64,000 nt of DNA from Zygnema cylindricum (lineage: Eukaryota > Streptophyta > Zygnematophyceae > Zygnematales > Zygnemataceae). Under the pieces are notes generated by a model. The model was not told the DNA's origin. It did not search any database and saw only the letters and a program-made list of their open reading frames with translations. Positions 11,258 to 23,700 of this stretch are shown here, piece after piece. Position numbers and translations under genes: made by a program. Position 1 is the first letter of the stretch; every line of letters begins with the position of its first letter. The stretch covers positions 264,201 through 328,200 of the forward strand of contig JBBHKE010000060.1 of the NCBI GenBank assembly GCA_037447655.1. The letters run 5' to 3'.

Positions 11258-12312
11258 TGTAGAAATTAATGGATCTTTTTAGTATTTTCTAGGTCTAAAA
11301 TTAATTGCAGAAAAGAAGCCGAGGCTATCTGCCTTTAACTCCTCTCTTTAGCTCCTACACTTGTCGCAGTCATTGAAGGTTGAAGAGGGAGATAGAGCCA
11401 TGGCTGTCTGTGCCATCTAGAGAAAGACAGCTATCGAGAGAGAGAGAAGCATATGTTTTAGTAGATTTACTAAAAGGGTATCTGACAGATCCAAGATTTG
11501 ATCATAGTACCTGTCTTATGTCAAGCTAGCCGGTAGCGGTTAGCTTTAACCTACAAGTTTAGGATTGGTGTTAACACATATAGGGTTTGACAAATATATA
11601 AATTGTAAAGCGTGAACTAATTCATTTAAGTGAAAATGTAGACGTCGCACATGGATACAGTTAAGTAAAGTAAGGAATACGGTACCGTTGCGAAACGGAT
11701 ACCGCGCATTTTGTTTTGACAACAAAACAAATATTGCGCAACGATTCATGACGGCTACAATTAAAACCCGGTTTTGATCGGACGGCCGCGAAGAATGCCG
11801 AGAACGCAAAATAAGATTTGGCAATTTTCGGTCACTGCCACATCGACTGACACGTGGCACGACCACATTGGATTACGTCATCCCCAGGGATTGTAGGAAC
11901 AAATCCAGAAATGACATGACTGTTTGGCTATGTCGTACAATGGCCGTACAGAAAGTACACCAGCACCTGTACCTTTTTGTACGACAAAATATTTGGATTG
12001 GTGCCGTACTTCAGTAGATAGAGTTTTAGAGAGAGATAGGATTTAGGAAAATTTGGTAGATAGGACCCTCTCTCTAAGAGAGCTTAAGGTCAACTTTGAC
12101 TGTCAATAACTTACTGCTCAGGGTAACAAATTCAGATATTCTTTTTGATATAGACTCAAGGAAGTCTTGCCTTCAGAAGGGTGAAGGTGGTCAAAGTTTT
12201 TGTCTGGCAGGGTGGCAATTATTCTTGCTGAAACACAAAAGGGTCAGGGTTAATCCTGAAAGCTTTGTGTGAGCTGCCTACATTAAGGACCTATGTAGGT
12301 CTCACAGTTCCA
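11258..12312 (+). repeat. 5' LTR of the plus-strand copia element (copy 3)
   Basis: Starts TGTAGAAATTAATGG and ends GTCTCACAGTTCCA. It is aligned by eye with the other family LTRs through the TTTTCTAGGTCT box, GCCATGGCTG block, ACAATGGCCGTACAGAAAGT block and TAGATAGAGTTTTAGAGAG block. A gag frame follows about 200 bp downstream, which makes it a true 5' LTR and ties the LTR family to Ty1/copia. Confidence 0.7.
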
Positions 12313-12528
12313 CGATATGGGCCTACCCTCTAGGGTGCCCATATTTTATGGAATTGGCTTCATATATTGGGAGAGTATGATGACAAGAGCTCTATGTGAG
12401 AAAAGGTTTTGCGGAATAGTGAGTGGATGAGTGAGGCGTCCATCTAGTCTTGGCATCCCTATAGGGTTTGGAGGAAGCAGATTCACCAGAGGTGCAGATC
12501 AATCTCGGAGGAGACAAAAGAAGGGGAT

Positions 12529-13062
12529 GTGGTGGACAAAGGAAAGGAGAAAGAGACGATCGCACCGATAGCAATCGGTTTGGCTTTCGTGTCACCTGTT
12601 CTAAGGAACAAGGAGAATGATATCTATACTTGGGACTACAACTATATGGCGGCAAAGACACGTGTCCGCCATCTTATTGAAGGGCTTGCATCTTCTTATT
12701 TGCAGGTAGAGAGGGCATCCGATATTTGGGTGGCTCTCATAGAGATGTACCGAAGTGGTACGATTAAACAACAACAGTTGGCTGTTCAGAAAATTAACGC
12801 ATATCTATACAAGAGAGGGAAGATGTTTGATTTTTGTAATGTGGTTGCAACACTTTTCATGGAGCTAGAGAGTGTTAGACAGGTTGAAACTGAAAAGATG
12901 AAGGTTAACTGCTTGCTAATGAAGTTACGAGATGAGTTCGAGAACATAGTCAACCATGTGCAAGACTTGAGAGACTTAAGGTGGATATGGAATTCACTGG
13001 TAGGGATGATTCTTGTTCAGGAGAACACGATTGAGTACGGAAGGGGAGGAAAGAGTGGGTAA
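12529..13062 (+). pseudogene. Copia gag, nucleocapsid-proximal part
   Basis: The 177-codon frame matches the UBN2/retrotrans_gag type: WVALIEMYRS, QQQLAVQKINAYLYKRGKMFDF and a LMKLRDEFENIV-like segment. Copia gag normally has W...L...Y helices followed by a CCHC knuckle, and that order is kept here, with the knuckle in the next frame. The 3' end shifts frame near 13010-13060. The LTR lies upstream at 11258-12312. Confidence 0.65.
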
Positions 13063-13065
13063 GCC

Positions 13066-13386
13066 ATGGCAGGTGGGACGGATTGGAGGAACAACGATTC
13101 TAGGAAACGGGTCGGAAATTATAGAGGGGGGGGAGGCAAAAAAAAAGGTTTGTGTCATTTTTGTAAAAAACCAGGTCACTATATGGCGGAGTGCACTAGG
13201 CTAACCGAACTTTGGTTAAAGGAGGGGCAGATCGGTCAACCTCCAAGAGGGAAGAAAAAGGCTCTTGTGACTCAAGTACACGAGGAGGAATCCAAGGACG
13301 AGGACGGTGAACTCTTGCTGGATAAGGAGTTGGAGGCACAGAGGTTGAATTCCTCGAAAGCACAGGTGTGCAGGTTTGAAAGGTGA
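13066..13386 (+). pseudogene. Copia gag zinc knuckle and linker
   Basis: CHFCKKPGHYMAEC is a complete CX2CX4HX4C knuckle that packages RNA. It is followed by the basic PPRGKKKALVTQVH and acidic EEESKDEDGE linker also present in the minus-strand copy. A frame change at about 13380 separates it from the protease piece. Confidence 0.75.
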
Positions 13387-13576
13387 AGGAGGTTGGATTG
13401 TGGATTCCGGTGCCTCCATGCACATGTGTAAGGATAAAGACTTATTCACTAAGATGAGAAAGATACCCACCGTAGAGATAGAGTATAGGGATGGGAGGGT
13501 AGTCACTACTACTATGGTAGGATCGATAGATCTGAAAGTCTTAGTGGAGGGAAAGACTATTGTTTTGAAATGTTAG
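13376..13576 (+). pseudogene. Copia protease fragment, truncated
   Basis: GGWIVDSGASMHMCKDKDLF carries an intact DSG active site, followed by RKIPTVEIEYRDGR. The frame stops at about 13576, where similarity to the minus-strand copy ends, so integrase and reverse transcriptase are absent from this copy. Confidence 0.75.
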
Positions 13577-15992
13577 ATTCGTGTGTACGCCACACTTTGT
13601 GCGCACGCGACGTTTCGTGCGTAGATTATTACCGAAAATAATTTGGTGGTACGAATGGAGGTTCGACTGAAATTGTGGATTGGGGGAGTAATTGAACGAT
13701 TGGAATTAAAGGGACGTGAGGGAGTAATTGAGTGGCTCGGAATACGTTTGTAATTGGACGGCGAATCCCGAAGCGATCCTATGTGAAATGTACAAAATGT
13801 TGAATATGTACGCCGCCGGTACGGAGCGTCTTGTTTAGACAGGTGTACTTCATTTGCGACAGGCTCATTTATTGCAAAAGACGCATGTTCAGTACGGAAA
13901 ATATTTTGAAGGTACGGTTTAATTTCGGCAAGTGGGTCATGGTACATTTGGAGGGCGGACGGCGTCCGCCGATATTTTCAAAGGATCCCAATTTTGATGA
14001 CGTGGTATCAAGGACCGTATGATGTGATGTCGATTCACTAGTGGTTTCGGCCCACAAGTGAATAATCAAGCTGATACTAATACATTACTTTATGGGCGGG
14101 CTGTAAATATTTTGATTTAACTTTTTTTGCTTTGCATTAATTATTAGTGTATAATTACATTTTCCGACATACCTAATTATTCAGGTATACTCACATTAAT
14201 TTAAGTAGATGGTAAATTACATACGGCTGGTATGCCTCCGTACATTTAGTGGTAGGCATGAGTGTATATATTGTAGAACTTAGTCATTTCAGAACATAGG
14301 AACTTTCTGTACCAAAAACTGTTTATGATCATTTTTGGTAATGTTGTCTGAGTATTGCTCTCAGATCTGATGTGAGAATTATCTGAAATTCTGTATGTGT
14401 GTTCCTCTTTATATTTTTAATATTTTCACATATTTTCAGGCCTATTGTGTTCCTGGTCTGTGTTTTACTTCATTGTGAAGTTAGTCTGTTTTATCAAAGT
14501 TCTGGCAAACTGTTTTTCTGCAACTTTGACTAGATGATGTGATCACACTGTTTATTATTTTTGTTTGAAACATTGTTAGGTTATTCTATAGCCTAGATAA
14601 TATCTTTTGATGTAGTTTCAGCTTGTTTTGTTAATTTTGTTGAATTCTGTGTGTATCCAAAGTAGGCTGTTTTTGGGGTAGTCTGTGGTGCTTCCGAGGG
14701 TGAATCCATGGTTAGAAATGGCTATGGACAACAAAGACATCCATAGTGACATTCTCTGATGTGTTGTTTGTTGTTCTTTCGTCTAAATAGACCGCAGAAG
14801 CCACCCAAACTATCATGCAAAAAGCTAAGCGAAGCTAAGCCAATGAACAATCATTTGAAATGCATCCTCCATTTAACATACATGCATGCACAGATGCAAT
14901 CATTCATCCGCACACAGGCAGAGCAATCATCCATACACAGACGGAGCAAAATGCATGCACCGATGCATTAAAAAACAAGCTGAAACTCATAAAATAATCA
15001 ACATAAATAAATCCTATAACAACAACTAAGGTTTGATGGAATAATCAACATAAACAAACCTTAAGACAAATGCATTAATAATGCATAACAAACAAGCATA
15101 TAAATAATAACACATGAATGCATGACACATAAACAAATGTATAATCAAATAATCAATTTATCACTCAAAGTGCATGACCTTATCTACAACCCTAAAGTAC
15201 TACATCTTTGGTCCCCACTTTTCTAACGAGCATTGATGATTAATTCCTAGCAAAGCTCACTATATATACACTTGTGAGCTGTCAACGAATCACTAAGTGT
15301 CAAAATAACCAACGTAAATTACGTAACTGTCACTAAATCAAACTAATCGTAAGCGTACACCTGAGAGTCAAGCAATCGTAAGCGTACACTTGTCTACAAG
15401 TACGATATTTTTCACACACAAATTAAACTGTCGAAACCCTAATTAACCACTTAAATATTTACGTCATAATCAACACTAATTTAATAATACAAATAAGACA
15501 AAGCATTGTTGTTCCAAATATTTTCAAGTACACACAATCTCACAAAATCGTATACTGAGTCATGCTGAGTCAGTCAACGAAACTCGAATTTCGTAAAACA
15601 ATCCGGGACGTCCAAAATAAACATCGTGTGATTGACGCGATTTCGCGTCACCACTACTTGAAAAAATAACGGCGGCCTATATCCACCGTACGTCACTCTT
15701 ATTTGGCACCCTCGATGTCGAGCCACGTGCCACTTCCATCCACTTGACGAAATGTTATTTTACCATCCAAATCTGTACCGTATCGCAACCACGTACTTCG
15801 TCATAAATGTCGCCTGCCAAAATAAAGGTACACTTGTCCAAAATAGATTCTACGTACCAGCGGCGTCCTTTTTCATAAATGCCGCCTGTCGCACATTATG
15901 TTCCGTACGATCGACGCACACTTTCAACATTTCGTATATGAAACGTCGATTATCTCACGTCGGATCGCTTCGCGATCTGCCGTCCATTTCCC
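13577..15992. repeat. Degenerate palindromic repeat region next to a scaffold gap
   Basis: Words from 13740-13930 (GGACGGCGAATCCCGAAGCG, AAATGTTGAA, the GCGACAGGC block) recur inverted in 15780-15990. GTAGTTTCAGCTTGTTTT near 14616 is inverted near 14967-14984. This suggests two diverged arms of roughly 0.9-1 kb around a 14650-14950 spacer. No coding domain is visible. The outer right arm runs into the gap, so the true end is unknown. It could be an unidentified LTR pair or a foldback element. Confidence 0.4.
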
Positions 15993-16002
15993 NNNNNNNN
16001 NN
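15993..16002. other. Assembly gap (10 N)
   Basis: Ten N bases. A GGGAGA repeat starts about 10 bp after the gap and a palindrome ends at it, which probably explains the break. Confidence 0.99.
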
Positions 16003-17690
16003 TTTATAATTTCGTGAGAGGGAGAGGGAGAGGGAGAGGGAGAGGAAGGGGGAGAGGGAGATCTTAAATCTTTTAAGTTTTTTAAACATTTAAGATGAAG
16101 GTTTTTCATTTTATGTCCTCATTTGTGTTTTTTTTTGGTTTGTTTCGTCCTTTTTTTCATTTTTCTCTTTCGTGTTTTGTTTTCCCTGTACTTGAACAAT
16201 TTTCAATTGTGCTTTAATATTTCATATATATATAAAAAAAAAACTGTTTTTTTTTTGGTGACTTCCGTTGTGGCGAACACCATCTTTTCCATATAAACTT
16301 TTCTTTTTGACTTTGTTGGCGGTCTTTTTTCCTTTCAAGGCTTGGAGCACAATTGTTCTTGCCGTGACTTGATGAATGGATTTATTTTATTAGGGCTTGA
16401 AATATTTTTTACTGTTTGGGAGAGTTTCTGAATGACTTCCCTCGTGTTCGTTGGACGTGTTCATCGGGGGGGTGGGGAACTTCCACTCCCCCAGTGGTCT
16501 CGACGAATGAAAGGGGAGCTTTCTCCTCGTTTTCCAATTTAAGTTTTTGTAGGTTGTTAAAGAGGGTGATGATGTTTTAGATATCCATGTATTATTGATT
16601 AGTTTGCTTCCCTTAGCTTTCATTGGTTTGATTCTGGTTGTTTTGTGTCTTCTATTCACGCTTTTTGTTTTGCTCACTGGTCATTTTTTTTTTTTTTTTT
16701 TTTTTACTTTTTTTTTTTTTTTGTTTTTATTTTATTCATCTTTATTTTTTTTTATTTTTTATTTTTTTTTTTGTTTTTTTTTGTTTTTTTTATACATATG
16801 TTCCCTGGTTTTCTCTGGTCTTTGTTGGTTTCCCCACATGTCTTATTTTGACATCATTATTTGTTTTTTTGCCAACCCTGTATTGTGGTGGTTTGTTATC
16901 AGGCAGTTTCTAAAAAAGGTTATTACTTAAAGCACACAACGGCAACAATGACTGGTTTTAACATGTTTAAAAGTTCATGATCCCTTCGTCTTTCATCTAT
17001 AACCTCAATTTCGTATGACAATTTATACAGTCCCAGTGGACGGATGTTAAACCACTTTTTTAGGCGATAATTTTACCTAAATTCCCAAGTCACTGAATAA
17101 ACAAACATGTGATGTTACAACAGTCAAACATGGCTCATCTCTCATCATCATAAGCTCCACCAATCGCGATTTTTATTACCGATGATCAAAGAGTACGTCA
17201 AAGTGGCACTCACACATCGGTTCGGGCTAAAACTCACTTAAAAAACACTTTTGGAGCTAGAAAAGCATCTCGCACTCTCCGTTAATAAAGGTCCAAAATA
17301 ACGTCACCTTAACACAATTTTTTCTAAATAATTAGAAACTCTATTTGAACAGAAACTCCCATACAAAACCTGTACGCTCATGTAATCTCGAGACATTAAG
17401 CTATTCCCACATCCAATTACCCAAATCGGGCTCTTCTTTTATGCCTCTCATCATTATCACTTTCAACATAACAAAACTCTTTCAACTTCCTACGAATATT
17501 TCGACAGAAACCGTCGACAAAAAGACTTACGATTTCCATGTGGATAACGACAGTAGCAAAAAATGTTAACGAAAAACACCACAAAAAAAAAAATTAAAGA
17601 GAGAAAATCTCCTGTCAAAATTTTATCTTATTACAGATTATGGTCTCCTGAAACAAAAACTGGTGAAAAGGAAAGTACGGTGTCCATGAC
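16003..17690. repeat. Low-complexity spacer: GGGAGA tract and poly-T tract
   Basis: 16016-16062 is a GGGAGA repeat and 16684-16798 is almost pure T with scattered A, C and G. The rest is AT-rich without a supported gene. It lies just beyond the 3' end of the ubiquitin protease gene (stop at 17702) and may include its 3' untranslated region. Confidence 0.55.
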
Positions 17691-17701
17691 AAAAACTAAC
17701 C

Positions 17702-20700
17702 TCAAGGAGCCCTTATAGGATTTGGTCCAGAAATCCCACAACACTTCTTCCACTTTTTTCCTGACCCACAATTACAGAATTCATTCCTCCCTTGTTTTCC
17801 CTTCGAAACAACCGAATTCTCCTCCTTTCCACTCCGATCAAAACTTAACTTCCTTCCTGACCCTCTCTCTCCCTCCTGCTTTCGACCAGTTGTACCGTTC
17901 TCTTTTTTTCCGTGAGGCAAAAACCCCAAATCTTCATTTTTTTTCCCTGGAATCACTTTTTCCTCGGGGTTCGTTTTCTTAAAACTGGATTTCATAGACA
18001 CTAGTTTTTGTGCGATGGCCCCAATTTCCTTATCTCCGACAAGATTCGCCTCTCCCTCCTCTCTCCCCCTCTCTCTCCCACCCTCCCTCTCTCTCTCCAA
18101 GTCCCCACTCGCAACTTCCTCAGGAAATTCCCAAATGTTACCATTTCCTTTCATTACTGACCCATTTCCCACTGCCTTACTATCACTCTTTTCTGAACCC
18201 AAAACCTTAATTTTTTTCAAGAATGAGGTATGTTCCAAATTATCCTCCAAACAAACTCCTCCTCCTCCTCCCTCTCTTAAGAGTCCCTTTACCTCTCCTG
18301 ACTTGGAAATCCCATTAACTGCAATTTTCCCATCAGTTCTGTGGTCCTCTATATAGTTATGATTGGGAGATTTATTAATACAGGTTTGAGAATCCCCATT
18401 TTTTGACCCTTTCGGAGAAGGTTTAGCTACTTGTCTGTTTAAAAAACCTGGAGAAAAAGCTGGTTTAAGACTTGTTGTTTTCACATTGGATTGAATTAGA
18501 GTTGACTTCAGAGTTGGTTTTAAAGGAGAGACGGTTTTAGGTTCTTGAGGAGTTGACGAGGAGGCAAGAGGAGAGGAGAGTGGAATTTCCGAAACGGGGG
18601 ATGTTACATCTTTTTGTAAAAAAATTCTTCCTTTAAGTGTCTGTTCGATCGGTTCTGAAACAACGGAATGATTTTGACAATTTATTTTGTCCAATGAGAT
18701 GAAAAGGTCGTCTTCCCTATTTTTGGGATCAAAAATCACTCTAGGAGGTTCTAAACTGTTTTCATTTCTCTCTTCTTGAATGTGATTTGGGCCGATAAAA
18801 CCTCCACTTACATGATTTTTGTCTCTTATCCCATGCTCACATTCCCATAGTAACTGTCCTCCTCCTCCTCCTCCTCCTCCTCCTCCTCCTCCTCCTCCTC
18901 CTCCTCCTCCTCCTCCTCCTCCTCACTTCCAGAGGAAAAACTCTAGGGAAAGTCTCTATTCCAGAATCTCCCTCACCAGTTGTCTCCCTCTCCTTCTCCC
19001 TCTCTCTCTCCCCTCTGCTTTCACTCATCATTTCCTCTCCACTCCACTCTGCTTGTTCCACTTCCCTAAGCTTAAGCTCAACGTCTTTCCCGGACTCTAA
19101 TCTCTCATATGTTTCCTTCACCTTTTCTTTTAAACCAGGAAGAGATTTTGTCTTCCCCTCACACTCCATTGGACACGTTTTTGCCTCTTTAATAACTGAT
19201 CCAGAAATGTCACAATTTTCAACACACATTCCTTCTTTTACCCCCATAACAGAATCCAACCTCTCCCTTTCCCTAAGTTCCTGAATTTCAAAACTTTCTT
19301 CTCCAATTGAGTTTTCCATTGTGTTTTCTTTTTCGCCATCGACTTCAGAACTCACGAAAACATCCGAGTGCTTAAATACAGGACTTTCACCTTCTATTTT
19401 TGAAAAAAAGGGTCCATTATTACTTATTAAACCATCCATTTCGAACATCTCATCTTGACTCCTCTCTGAATTTCTCGATTTATTTAGTAAGGTAGTGCCG
19501 TTTACTCCATCAAAAAAGCCATTTTTTTCTAAATTTGTGTTTGATTCCAAAATTTTATCTTCACTCTCTTTGATCGCAGAAATAGGAGCCGGTCTAGGAT
19601 CTCTCCTGAAATTACCCATACCCATTTGTAAAATAGTTAGGTGATATATAAACCTAATATTTAATCAAGTCGCCTTTCGATAGCAACCATCGAAAATTTC
19701 CATCGTTTGCAAATGAATAACACAAAACAGAAGTTATCACGGTACTGATAGTAAACATGCATTTTTGTGAATGTTTTGTGAATGGAAAAACAGTAAGAGT
19801 AAAGGTACATTTACTAGAAATAAGGAGAATAAATACCGGCAATGTAATTTCTTATCACTGTTTCTACAAAAATTTACTGATTCTTTTATAAAAAGTAATG
19901 GATGTACCTATTTTAATTTACTCACATATGCAAAAATCTGAAAGCAATCGCCAAAAACTCTCACTAACGCCTTTGTTCAAGACGAAAAAGGACAAGGAAC
20001 ATCAGATACGGAAATCGCTCATCATAAAACGATGAAATGAAAAGAAAAGAAAGGAAAAGACAAAAAAAACAAAACAAACCTTAGAAGCCCTAAAATTCCT
20101 AAATCTCACCTGGCATAAAAAAGGAGATAAGCGCGCTGTTCCAATACTGTCTCCAAATCTGTCTCCGATACCTGAAAAACCTCAAAGAGACTTCTTAACT
20201 TAGTATCTAAGTAAAAATGGACGACAAACATTGTACCTACGTAATGGACGACAAAAAAGGACAAAAAAAAACTGCCAATCACAACTCCATACAAACCTGC
20301 ATTCGCCTATACAGTGCATCAACGATTAAACAGCCAACAATTCTTGTTTCCCAATAATTAAAAAAAACAAAAACACGAGAAATCAAATCAAATTTCCCAC
20401 ACTCACCTGACAATCATCTACTTTAAACCACCTTCCGAGAGAATCTTGCACAAAACAAACATAATGTCCAAAAAACGACGAATTAAACATGTCCAAATGT
20501 ACTATTATTGCATAAAGATCATAAACTGGAGAATTTCCGGGCTCGGATTCTTTGCTCATATATGGAGAAATATGGAGCTCCGAAGGAAAAGAAACCCTCT
20601 TGTTTAGTTTTCCAAATCTCCCAGCCTGCATTCAAAACGAATAATCAGATTTGAAGGAGAAATTGAATGAAATAAAAGATACTTTTGAAGTTTTAAAATT

Positions 20701-23700
20701 TTTAAGTTTAAAACTACAAAAGCGGTTAGAAATGCAGCAACCTCCCATGTAGAGTCAATAATAAACAAAGCAGTTGGTGATATGGAAGGAAAACGGAGAA
20801 GAGAAAGAGAAATTAAAAGAAAAGGGATAGAAGAGAAAAGGATAAAATGAGAGCTGGTTGAGAGGGAGCGATCGAAAAAGAGAGCTGAAGAAAGGGAGAG
20901 AGAGGAGTGAGACAAGTGAGAGAAAAAAGACAGAGAAAACGTGCATATTGAAAATTCAACAAGAAAGAAAATAACAAACCAGCTGAAAGAATGAAAATTT
21001 AAAATTGAACTTCACAAATATACCAACATGCATCAGTACATCAGTACATATGGATCCAAATATAAAAGATAATATGTAAATGGAAAATAAAAAATTATCC
21101 TTTATATTTAGTACTGAGAAAATTGCATGTCCTGTATAAACAAATGAAACATGTTCGAATTCATAAATATATAAAAAAAGAACTTATCAATATTATTACC
21201 TGAAAACGTTTCAAAGCAATTATTAAAATATTCGGACCAACTTCAATGGCCAGCCTCTTCCCGGCTCGAACATAACCTTTACACCTGACGGTGATAAAAA
21301 CCCAAAAAATAAAAAAATAAGTTGCTCTAGGTTAGTCTGTTCCAAAGAAAACAAATGTCAGCTTCTCGTGTTTTCTATTCTTCAAATATATTTGTTTCAA
21401 ACCTTAATTCCCTGTTTCTCAATTCAATTTCCATAATAGGTACTCTAATTTCTGAGACAAATATTTGAAGAAAAGCGTCGACATTTATAAACTTTACCTA
21501 TCACATTTATACTTATTATCGCCGTCGAGCCACTCAGGAGAAGTAAATTGCTCGAGTCCTTCCTCCAATGATTGAATGGAGCCCTCTACCTCCACCGCTA
21601 AATCCAAAACACTCTCATATCGAGCCGACTCGTGATGACAAACCAGACATTGGACCTGTTTGTATACCAATCTCCAACCCAAAAAACAAAGGAAAAGACA
21701 AAAATCCCCTCACAGGACATTTCAACAAAGGAAAAAAAAACTTTCCGTTTTACTTCGTTGTTTGAAAGAAACAGGGGAAATATTTTTATCGAATCTTCAA
21801 TGGAAGAAATAGAGGAAAAAAGCGCTACAAAGGTCTCAAAAAGTTCGGAAACAGAAAGAGGAATTTTCAAGATTTTCTCAGAGGAGTTTGCAAAGGAAAT
21901 CAAGGCAATTTTCATTTAATTGGGACATTAGGAAACTTGCTAGAGTTTTTTCTACAAAAATACAGTCTAAGTGCGCAAAAAAATAATTTGCTGAGCTCAA
22001 AAGACGAAAGAAAAAAGAGTCAAATATTGCGGTTGGATAAAAACAGAAAGTTCCAAACTTTGCCACTCAAGTAAATGAACCTAGAAAAATGAAAACAACA
22101 CCACGACTAATAGTGTGGGTAGTGTTTGCAAGTTCAATATTATGATATCGTTGAAAATCCACAGTATCTGCGGTACAATTTCCCCATACGTAAGTGCATC
22201 TAGAGTACTTCCACTTGCGGTTTTCCCATTTGGGAAATTTTTGAAAATAGATTATTATGGAAGATTATGCCAGTATATCCAAAGTTCCGTACACATCCTA
22301 GACTCGTGACCAGATGTCGCCCATCACGTAGGTGTCAAAACGACATTCGTAATTGACCTGCTCCGGTTTAATTGCCACAGTCGACCATTCTTTTTCGGTA
22401 CTGTACCAAAAGACCTAAAAAGGTTCCGTTTGGTGAGGACAGAGGTCGAGTTACAAAACCAACTTTTGTAACCCACGCACTTGGCTTTCCTAGGCATATT
22501 CTCACTCACCTTTTTCTGGTCATGTTTCAATCATCTTTTGATCATGCTAACGCAGTATTTGGTCAAATACCGGGAAACATGACCAAAAGATGACTGAAAC
22601 ATGACCAAAAAAAGTATGAGTGAGAACATGCCTACCGAATTTACCGTAACTTGAGTGTTGCTGATGTCAGCGGCAACAAGGAATGGCATTTTTCCTTTAC
22701 AAATCCTGCGTTTAAGCATTCTACAAAACATATTTTGTACAGACGGCGTTAAACAACGGTGAGCCATGAAAAAGTTTACACAAACGAGGTTTTTTGCCTA
22801 ACTCAGAAAGAAAACCATAGGTGGGAGTACACCTACATTGATTCATCTAATATATTAGACAGTTGAGCTAATTCACCTAAGAAAACCATCAATAGCATCC
22901 GTTCAATAATGGTGTGAACCACACTAACCTTTCACCTTCATAAAAGCTACAATCCATCACTCTTTACCTGTGTGTTTCTTTTTCGATGGAAAACTAGGAC
23001 ATCGTCTTAGCGTTACTAGTTAAAGGAGCGACAAAATGTCACCCAACACCAAACTAGCATTGCTGATTTTGATTCCATTATTAATAACAGTTATTTTACT
23101 CATAACCGCCACGAACAGTTTTCTTAACAAATTCTCCTCACCTTTGCTGAACAAGTTTCCTCCTTGTCCTATGTGTGTCTCCATGTTAGAGAGCTTCCGG
23201 AAAGAGAGTTTACCTGAGATTTCAAAACACCCCCAAAAATATGATGGATAAGACTCGTTTCTTGTGTGGCCAAGTCCAAATTTTTTTCTCCCCCGGATTC
23301 CGCCAAGCATACAGCTTGCATGGCATCCACTACAAACCTGGAAAAGAAACGAATAACAACGTGGGACAAGAATAAAACAAATATATACATAGTAAGGAAA
23401 AATAGCAATATCAGATGCCATCCACGAGAAATCTAATAAAAAACAAACAAAAACATGGAACAAGAATAACAATAAAAATAAAAACGAGATTAAAAATGAT
23501 AAATAGAATTGAAAAGATAATAAAACGATTAAAACCAGAATGGGCAATCAGATCGAAGCATTGATTATTGGGAAGCCGTTAAACTACACATCAATTTCTG
23601 GATAATTGCTACCAATGTAAATATCCACAAAAAATCCAAAAGCAACCAAAATAAAAAAAACTGGAAAACTAAGCTAAACCAGCAATGACCTACAATGCAG

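Noticed and set aside
18837-18930. Poly-arginine protein end (VRRRR...) in the UBP last exon
   Set aside because: It is the AGG reading of the (CCT)22 repeat in a frame that stops right after. Treated as a frame problem, not as a real basic domain.
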